This document shows positions 58,150 to 64,000 of a stretch of DNA of 64,000 bases, in pieces. The position numbers and the translations under genes were made by a program. Each line of letters begins with the position of its first letter. Within the stretch, counting starts at the first letter, position 1. Origin of the DNA: Phytoactinopolyspora alkaliphila (GTDB taxonomy: Bacteria; Actinomycetota; Actinomycetes; Jiangellales; Jiangellaceae); contig NZ_JAAGOB010000003.1 in NCBI RefSeq assembly GCF_010550695.1, forward strand, positions 1 to 64,000. The letters run 5' to 3'. Under the pieces are notes generated by a model. The model saw nothing but the letters and a program-made list of their open reading frames with translations. It made no database searches and was not told where the DNA came from.

Positions 58150-60519
58150 ATGACGCAATTACTCGAAAGGCAGAAACACCTCGCCGAGCTGGACGCAGCC
58201 CGGCGCGATGCCAGTTTCGGCCATGGAAGCTTCGTCCTGATCACCGGGCCCGCCGGAGTCGGCAAGACCGCGTTGGTGCGGGAGTTTGTCGGCGGGCATG
58301 TCGGCCAGGCGACGGTGAGATGGGCGTCCTGTCACGACGTGCTGTCGCCGGTCCCGCTGGGCCCGTTCCAGGAGATGTTCGGCGAGTTGCCGATCGATGC
58401 GCGCCCGCCACCACTGATCATGCCGGCGGGCCGGCCCGCGTGGTTGGTGGAGCACTACCGACGCATTCTCGGCGAGCTCATCGGATCACCGCAGCCACGG
58501 ATCATGGTCGTGGACGACGCACAATGGGCCGATGAGGCGACCCTGGAGGGCATGCGCTTTCTCGCTCCACGGATCCGCGACCTGCGCGTCATGATCGTCA
58601 TGATCACCGCCGAGGCGGCATTGCGGACCAGCGCCCCATTGCGGCGCACCGTCGAGCTGTTGCAATCGGCGAATCTGCGGTGGCTGCCGGTGCGTTCTCT
58701 GTCTCGCGCCGCGACTGCGAGGCTCGCGGGTAGGGCCGGGCGCTCCGACGTGGAAGCTCTGTACCGGCTGACCGGTGGAAACCCGTTTTTTCTCCACGAG
58801 GCACTGGCCGGCCCGCCCGCCGCCGCGTCGCCAGCAGGGCCGGAGCTGGTGCTGGCGCGCGTGGACCGGCTCGACACAGCGGCGAAAATCGGTGTGCAGA
58901 CCGCTTCGGTCGTGCCGGGCCGGGCCGAACGCTGGCTGCTGGCGGACTGCGGAGTGCTGGAGAGTGTCGATCCCGCGATTGAAGCGGGCGTCCTCGCCTC
59001 TGACGACGAGGCGGTCTGGTTCAGGCACGAGATCGTCCGGCGCGCGGTCGAGGAGAGCCTGTCCGTGCCGTTCCGCCGAGAGCTCAACGACCGGGTGCTC
59101 GGCTCACTCGCCGCGCACGACGAACATGCTGGGCGGCTTCTGCACCATGCACACCGGGCGGACGACGGGCCTGCCATCGCGGTCTATGCGCGGCAAGCGG
59201 CTCGCGACGCGGCAGCCCTGCACTGCCACGAGCTCGCGGCGCAGAACTTCGAGCGTGCTCTTGTCCAGTCCGAGCATCTGTCGGATGCCGAGCTGGCGGA
59301 CCTGCTCGACGCCTACGGCCGCGAGTGTGAGCTGACCGGCGTCGCCCGATGGGCCTACGAGGCCTTACTGCAAGCAGTGGAACTGCGCGAGACCATTGAC
59401 GACCGGCCCGGCCTTGGCTGCAGCTTGCGCAGACTATCGGCCATCCAGCGAGCGCTCGGGCGTGGCGCGGAAGCAATGGAATCCGCCCGGCGAGCCATCG
59501 ACCTCCTGGCAGAGGAGCCGTCCGAAGGGCTCGCCGCCGCATACGAGCAGGCGGCCCAGCTCGCGGCGGCGGACCATCGCATCGACGACGCCATCGCGCT
59601 GGGGACACGTGCCTTGGAAACGGCCAGGGAGCTGGGCGAGCACGAAGCTGCGGTGAACGCCGCTGTCACTGTGGGAGCGGCCAGGCTGCGCCGCGATCCT
59701 ACCGACGTGCCGGCGCTGCTCGACGCGCTCATGGTTGCGCGCAAGCATCAGGACAACGATGCCATTGCCAGGACATACGTGAACCTGGCGGGTGCTCTCC
59801 TGGCACATCGGTGCGACGACGAGGCCTGGAGGTATCTGGCCGAAGGACTGGAGCACTGTGAGGTCACCGACCTGGCGATGGGGAGGAATCAGCTTCTCTC
59901 CATCCGTGCCGCGTGGTATTTCGAGCGTGGGCAATGGCGAGAGGCCGAGGACGACGTTCGGCGGGTGCTGGCGGCCACCGGGGAATGCGTCGCCACCTTG
60001 CGCGCGCTGCGGGTGCTGAGCCTGATCGAGACTCGACGAGGGGAAAAGACAGCGGCGAGTACTGTGGCGCGTGCGGTGCAGCTCGCCGATGGTGCCGAGG
60101 AAGCCGAGACCGTCGTGCCCATCGGTCTCGCCCGTGCCGAGCTGGCCTGGTTCAACGGGGAGCCGGAGCAGGCCGTGGAGGCGTTGTCCCCACTCGTCGC
60201 CATCGCTGACGAGCGCGAGCATCAATGGTGGGCCGGAGAATCTGCCCTCTGGCTCGATCGCGCGGGAGCTCTGGATCGGGTCCCCTCCAAGGCCGCGGCC
60301 CCCTATCGCCACTTGATCGAGGGCCGGTGGAAGGAGGCGGCGCGGTACTGGCGGCAGCACTGCAGGCCATACGAGCACGCCGACGCCCTCGCCGCCGCCT
60401 CGGATCGCGCACATCTCCGGAAGGCCTGGGAGATCCTGAACCGGCTGGGCGCGACGAGGCGGGCAGCTCAGGTGGCTGAGCGGCTGGACCGGATCGAGGG
60501 CGAGTCACAAGCCGGCTAG
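58150..60519 (+). CDS. STAND/LAL-type ATPase with helical repeats, lacking the LuxR HTH
   Basis: The 789-residue protein resembles large LuxR-family (LAL/MalT-like) regulators: AAA-type NTPase with Walker A GPAGVGKT (33-40), Walker B VVDDAQ (119-124) and the sensor-like TGGNPFFLHEAL. TPR-like helical repeats follow from about 340 to the end. The LuxR HTH that should follow at the C-terminus is absent; the protein stops 16 bases before the convergent methyltransferase ends. It may be a truncated regulator or a signalling ATPase that works through a partner. ATG 58150 has no clear ribosome binding site. Confidence 0.85.
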   Translation: MTQLLERQKHLAELDAARRDASFGHGSFVLITGPAGVGKTALVREFVGGHVGQATVRWASCHDVLSPVPLGPFQEMFGELPIDARPPPLIMPAGRPAWLVEHYRRILGELIGSPQPRIMVVDDAQWADEATLEGMRFLAPRIRDLRVMIVMITAEAALRTSAPLRRTVELLQSANLRWLPVRSLSRAATARLAGRAGRSDVEALYRLTGGNPFFLHEALAGPPAAASPAGPELVLARVDRLDTAAKIGVQTASVVPGRAERWLLADCGVLESVDPAIEAGVLASDDEAVWFRHEIVRRAVEESLSVPFRRELNDRVLGSLAAHDEHAGRLLHHAHRADDGPAIAVYARQAARDAAALHCHELAAQNFERALVQSEHLSDAELADLLDAYGRECELTGVARWAYEALLQAVELRETIDDRPGLGCSLRRLSAIQRALGRGAEAMESARRAIDLLAEEPSEGLAAAYEQAAQLAAADHRIDDAIALGTRALETARELGEHEAAVNAAVTVGAARLRRDPTDVPALLDALMVARKHQDNDAIARTYVNLAGALLAHRCDDEAWRYLAEGLEHCEVTDLAMGRNQLLSIRAAWYFERGQWREAEDDVRRVLAATGECVATLRALRVLSLIETRRGEKTAASTVARAVQLADGAEEAETVVPIGLARAELAWFNGEPEQAVEALSPLVAIADEREHQWWAGESALWLDRAGALDRVPSKAAAPYRHLIEGRWKEAARYWRQHCRPYEHADALAAASDRAHLRKAWEILNRLGATRRAAQVAERLDRIEGESQAG

Positions 60520-60534
60520 CGACACACCAGGACC

Positions 60535-61293
60535 TCACGCAGGTCGGCGGCCGACGAACAACAATCTCGGCGAACGATCCTCGTCGGTCTGCTCGGTGAG
60601 GACGTACGGGTCGAAGCCTGCGTCGCCCAGCCTGCCGAGCCATTCGGCACGGCTGAACAGCCCGGTCTCGTGGGTCTCGTGCACCACGCGCGTCGGGGTC
60701 CCGGGCTGGCGTAGGACGAACACGTACTCGGTCATCACCGACGAAGCCGCGGGGCCAGGGTCCGGCGTCCAGGCCAGGTAGCGGGCGCCGCGGTCACCGT
60801 CGTCGCTGCCGCCGTGCTCGGTGAACGGGACGAAGTTCTCCCGGGTGTGGTCGGGGATGAACACCGCGACGCCTCCTGGCCGGCAATGGTCGAACGCGGT
60901 CTCCGCGGCGTGAACCAGGTCCGACTCCGTGACGAGGTAGTCCGCGGCGTCGTGGACGAACACGGCGTCGAAGGCCCGGCCGAGGCGAAGCGTGCGCATA
61001 TCTCCCCGGCGATGCTCGCACTCCGGGTTGAGCCGCCGGGAGACCTCCAGCATCCGCTGGGACAGGTCCGTCAGGGTCATGGTGAAGCGCCGTTTGAGAT
61101 GGACTGCGTTGTGGCCACCGCCGCAGCCGAGTTCCAGCACGTCGTGCACCGGTGTGGTGGCCGACTCGAGGACCGTAGCGGTGAACGCGGCCTCGTCGGC
61201 GTACTCGTCCGGAGGCGAGATCAGGGGCCACCAGTCCGCCAGGTCGTCGTACAAGCGGTAGGCGGCTGCCTTGTCAGTCATGTGATCCATCAT
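60535..61293 (-). CDS. SAM-dependent methyltransferase
   Basis: The 252-residue class I methyltransferase has SAM motif I VLELGCGGGHNAVHL (about 53-67), the acidic end of strand 2 (TLTDLSQRMLEVS), motif II RRGDMRTL and FDAVFVHDAADYL. The substrate is unknown. ATG 61293, 61290 and 61281 are possible starts; the last (MTDKAAAYRLYDDL) is closest to the conserved N-terminus. It ends 16 bases from the STAND ATPase gene (convergent) and starts 34 bases after the dinB stop, so it could be co-transcribed with dinB. Confidence 0.88.
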   Translation of the reverse strand: MMDHMTDKAAAYRLYDDLADWWPLISPPDEYADEAAFTATVLESATTPVHDVLELGCGGGHNAVHLKRRFTMTLTDLSQRMLEVSRRLNPECEHRRGDMRTLRLGRAFDAVFVHDAADYLVTESDLVHAAETAFDHCRPGGVAVFIPDHTRENFVPFTEHGGSDDGDRGARYLAWTPDPGPAASSVMTEYVFVLRQPGTPTRVVHETHETGLFSRAEWLGRLGDAGFDPYVLTEQTDEDRSPRLLFVGRRPA

Positions 61294-61326
61294 CGCGTAC
61301 CCGGGCGGTGGGCGAGGTTGGCCTCG

Positions 61327-62520
61327 TCAGTCCGGCAGGATCGGGACCGGTTGCCCCACCCGGCGGCCAAGCACGGAGGCCCGGGTGACGGAGCCGGTCC
61401 CGTATCTGTCGCGCAGGTGGTCGAGTGCGGAGTCGAGTGACGCGTCGGGCCGGCGCTCCCACGGTAAGGCCAGCTGGACGGCGTCGGCGTCGTCCAGGTT
61501 GCTCAGCGCCGCGCCGATCAGTGTCAGGCCTTGGCGGGAGATGAGAGGTGCGGCGTCGGCGAGTAGCCGGCGGGCCGTAGCGAGGATGAGCCGGGTCTCG
61601 TCTGTCGCCTCGGCCAACGTGTGTGAACGCGTGGCCCGGGAAAAGTCGTCGAAACGCAACCGGACAGTGACGGTGTGGCACACCCGCTTGCCGGTTCGCA
61701 GCCGGCGCGTGACCCGATCGACGAGTGCGGCCAGAATGGCTTCCAGCTCGTCGGGGGAGCGGCGGCGCCGGCCGAGGGCACATTGAGCGCCGATCGAGCG
61801 CCGGCGCTTGCCCACCTGAACCGTGCGGGGATCCAGGCCGTGGGCCAGGGCGTGCAGGTGATGGCCCGCGCCCGCCCCCAGGATCGACGTCAGCGTTGCC
61901 CGGCGTAATCTCGCCACGTCTCCAACCGTCATCATGCCCCGGTCATGCAGCTTCCGGGCGGTGACCGGGCCCACGCCCCAGAGCCTCTCGATCGGCAGCG
62001 GATGCAGGAACTCAAGCTCTGTGTCGGGTGGCACGACCAGCAGGCCGTCAGGCTTGGAAACGCCGCTGGCGACCTTGGCGAGGAACTTGGTCCGGGCCAC
62101 GCCGACGCTGATAGGCAGGCCCACCTGCCCCCGGACCCTGCGGCGCAGCCGCTCGGCGATGTCCACCGGCGGGCCGTCGATGCGCCACAGGCCACCGACA
62201 TCGAGGAACGCCTCGTCGATGGAGAGTCCCTCGACCACCGGGGTGGTCTCCCGGAAGATCTCGAACACCGCCCGGCTGGCCTCCGAGTAGGCGGACATGC
62301 GGGGCTCGACGACGCGCGCCTGTGGACAGACCCGGCGGGCCTGAGCGCCGGTCATGGCGGTCCGTACGCCGCAGGCCTTCGCCTCGTAGCTGGCGGCGAG
62401 GACCACGCCCCCGCCGACGATGACCGGCCGGCCACGCAGCCGTGGATCGTCGCGCTGCTCGACCGAGGCATAAAACGCGTCGAGATCAGCATGCAGGATA
62501 TGGGCATCGGTCACGAACAT
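61327..62520 (-). CDS. dinB: DNA polymerase IV (Y family)
   Basis: The 397-residue translesion polymerase has the N-terminal catalytic motif HADLDAFYASVEQ with Asp12, the SIDEAFLDV motif (100-108) with Asp102 and Glu103, the palm residue region PISVGVARTKFLAKVAS, a helix-hairpin-helix thumb WGVGPVTARKLHDRG, and a little-finger domain. The extreme C-terminus (GRRVGQPVPILPD) lacks a clear beta-clamp motif of the QLxLF type, but QLALPW occurs upstream of it. The start ATG 62518-62520 lies inside a LexA-box palindrome, so SOS control and a very short or absent leader are likely. Confidence 0.93.
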   Translation of the reverse strand: MFVTDAHILHADLDAFYASVEQRDDPRLRGRPVIVGGGVVLAASYEAKACGVRTAMTGAQARRVCPQARVVEPRMSAYSEASRAVFEIFRETTPVVEGLSIDEAFLDVGGLWRIDGPPVDIAERLRRRVRGQVGLPISVGVARTKFLAKVASGVSKPDGLLVVPPDTELEFLHPLPIERLWGVGPVTARKLHDRGMMTVGDVARLRRATLTSILGAGAGHHLHALAHGLDPRTVQVGKRRRSIGAQCALGRRRRSPDELEAILAALVDRVTRRLRTGKRVCHTVTVRLRFDDFSRATRSHTLAEATDETRLILATARRLLADAAPLISRQGLTLIGAALSNLDDADAVQLALPWERRPDASLDSALDHLRDRYGTGSVTRASVLGRRVGQPVPILPD

Positions 62521-62527
62521 ATGTTCG
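62514..62527. promoter_or_regulatory. LexA (SOS) box on the dinB start codon
   Basis: CGAACATATGTTCG is a perfect 14-base palindrome matching the Gram-positive/actinobacterial SOS consensus CGAAC-N4-GTTCG. The dinB ATG is embedded in it. Confidence 0.85.
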
Positions 62528-62593
62528 CATCAATTCGCGCCCGCGTCGAGACTCCGGGCGGGTGTCCCCGGCCCGGAGCCTCGACGTGAAGCT

Positions 62594-64000
62594 CTATGCC
62601 GGGGCAGCGACGGGCTCCCCGGCGTCGCCGTCCACCGCTGTGAGGTCGCCGTCTACGGCGGTGAGGTCGTCGTCGGACGGTGTGGGGTGTTCCGCCTGCC
62701 CGTCGACGCTGGAACCGTGCCGCCGGGCCAGGATCAGCGCTACGACCGCGAAGGCGGCGATCGCCGCTCCGCCCAGGCCGGCCACCAGGTTCAGTCCGTC
62801 GGTGAACGCCTCACGTGCGGGGACGAGCAGCTGCTGAGCGAGCTCGCCTGGGAGCTGCTCCGCGACGGCAACGGCGCCGGCCAGGGTGTCCTCGGCCGCG
62901 ATGGCCACGTCGGCCGGGGTGCCGGCGGGGATGTCCAGTCCACTGCGGTAGATCGCGGTGCCCAGGCTTCCCATGACCGCCACTCCCATGGCGATGCCGA
63001 ACTCGCCGCTGGTTTCGGAGGCCGACGCCGCGGAGCCGGCGCGTTCCGGCGGTACAGATCCGACGACGATGTCCGTCACCAGGGCCGCGCCCGGGCCTAG
63101 ACCCACCGTGGCGAACATCATGCCGATGACCACCAGCGCCGGTCCTCCGGTGGCGTCGACCTGGGTGATGACGGCGAAACCGACAGCCGTGATCAGCATG
63201 CCTCCGCCGATCACCTGCCACGTGCCCACCCGCTGCGCGACATGCGTCGCGGCCATGGTGCCGATGATCATGCCGACGGCCGGCGGGACGGACCACAACC
63301 CAGCTTCCAGCGGCGACAGTCCGTTCACCAGCTGCAGGTACTGAGCGATGAAGAGGAACATCCCACCCATGAAGAACGCGCCGACCAGCATGGTGCCGAG
63401 CGCTGCGGTGAAGGTGCGGTTGGTGAACAGCCGCAGGTCCAGCAGGGGAGCGGTCAGCCGCAACTGCCGCCGGACGAACACCACGCCGATCAGGACGCCG
63501 GCTGCGATCGTCCCGGCCGACGTGCCGTTCATCCCGTCCTTGGCCAGCTCCTTCAGACCGTAGATCACCGGGAGGATGGTGGCGAGGGACAAGGCGACAC
63601 TTCGAAGATCCAGCTTTCCAGCCGCACTGTCGCGGAACTCCGGGAGCAGCAGGGGGCCGGCGACGAGGAGCACCACCATGACGGGCACCCCGAGCAGGAA
63701 GGCGGAGCCCCACCAGAACGATTGGAGCATGACGCCCCCGACCACCGGGCCGATGGCCGTGCCGCCCATGAAGCAGCTGATCCACACCGCGATGGCGCTG
63801 CTGCGCTGCTTCGGGTCGGTGAACATGTTGCTGATCAGGGCCAGCGTGGAGGGCATCAGAGTGGCTCCGGCGATGCCGAGAGCCGTGCGGGCCAGGATCA
63901 GCATCTCCGCGCTGGTGGAATAGGCGGCGACGACGGATGCGACGCTGAACGCGGCCGCGCCGATCAGCAGCAGGCGCCGCCGGCCGATCCGGTCGCCCAG
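62594..64000 (-). CDS. MFS drug exporter, DHA2/14-TM type (N-terminus beyond window)
   Basis: The frame runs off the right edge; 468 residues are visible. It starts in the conserved loop 2-3 motif GDRIGRRRLLL and holds about 11 membrane helices (e.g. GTAIGPVVGGVMLQSFWWGSA, the antiporter motif C region; AGVLIGVVFVRR; LGTMLVGAFFMGGMFLFIAQ). The C-terminal tail is acidic with a short tandem DLTAVDG repeat. These proteins export antibiotics or antiseptics with proton exchange. No TetR gene is visible on this side. Confidence 0.92.
   Translation of the reverse strand: MGDRIGRRRLLLIGAAAFSVASVVAAYSTSAEMLILARTALGIAGATLMPSTLALISNMFTDPKQRSSAIAVWISCFMGGTAIGPVVGGVMLQSFWWGSAFLLGVPVMVVLLVAGPLLLPEFRDSAAGKLDLRSVALSLATILPVIYGLKELAKDGMNGTSAGTIAAGVLIGVVFVRRQLRLTAPLLDLRLFTNRTFTAALGTMLVGAFFMGGMFLFIAQYLQLVNGLSPLEAGLWSVPPAVGMIIGTMAATHVAQRVGTWQVIGGGMLITAVGFAVITQVDATGGPALVVIGMMFATVGLGPGAALVTDIVVGSVPPERAGSAASASETSGEFGIAMGVAVMGSLGTAIYRSGLDIPAGTPADVAIAAEDTLAGAVAVAEQLPGELAQQLLVPAREAFTDGLNLVAGLGGAAIAAFAVVALILARRHGSSVDGQAEHPTPSDDDLTAVDGDLTAVDGDAGEPVAAPA

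Overview
The window is 64 kb of high-GC DNA from an actinomycete (Actinomycetota). The evidence is frequent GTG starts, dense ATGA/GTGA gene overlaps, many carbohydrate ABC importers with their own regulators, a DtxR/IdeR-like iron box, a LexA box of the CGAAC-N4-GTTCG type, and families largely confined to this phylum. A Jiangella/Phytoactinopolyspora-like soil or plant-associated genus would fit, but that is only an impression.

Layout. 0-0.3 kb: tail of an ISL3-type transposase followed by a 90-bp near-perfect palindrome. 0.3-3.7 kb: housekeeping genes (a hypothetical protein, an MBL-fold hydrolase, a PduO-type cobalamin adenosyltransferase) and a membrane protein/YcnI pair. 3.8-12.6 kb: a complete six-gene siderophore operon on the minus strand, in the order of rhbABCDEF (rhizobactin 1021/schizokinen type), with two iron-box-like 19-mers upstream that also face a divergent SUMF1-domain gene. 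13.6-15.6 kb: thiolase plus IclR regulator. 15.8-18.2 kb: a nicotianamine-synthase-like gene overlapping an ATP-grasp ligase gene, preceded by a Zur-box-like palindrome. This is a candidate uncharacterised zincophore system and the most interesting item in the window. 18.2-20.5 kb: an HhH membrane protein, a truncated MarR remnant, an azoreductase and a divergent TetR regulator.

20.6-31.1 kb and 31.1-44.4 kb are two adjacent carbohydrate-utilisation loci. The first has a DeoR-HTH/periplasmic-binding-domain regulator, a heparinase II/III-like protein, a D-2-hydroxyacid dehydrogenase, a DUF2264 protein, an ABC importer (binding protein, two permeases) and a DUF624-like membrane protein. The second has a GntR/UTRA regulator, a GlcNAc-type kinase, a second ABC importer, a DUF4127 protein, an FAD-dependent oxidoreductase, a NanE-like epimerase and two secreted GHL10-like glycosidases sharing a small beta module. 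It looks like a coherent but undescribed amino-sugar pathway.

44.5-46.6 kb: an ABC exporter operon with an XRE regulator. 46.7-51.4 kb: tRNA-Lys(TTT) and three tandem copies of its 3' end, which bracket two small foreign-looking segments. The first holds an integrase remnant and a phosphotransferase; the second holds MarR/hydrolase and glyoxalase genes. 51.4-64 kb: GNAT acetyltransferase, a secreted repeat protein, DUF4429/SHOCT and CBS proteins, a large secreted M14 carboxypeptidase, a STAND-type ATPase lacking its usual DNA-binding domain, a methyltransferase, DNA polymerase IV with a LexA box on its start codon, and an MFS exporter running off the window edge. No rRNA or CRISPR array was seen. 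All family assignments come from reading motifs; no search was run.
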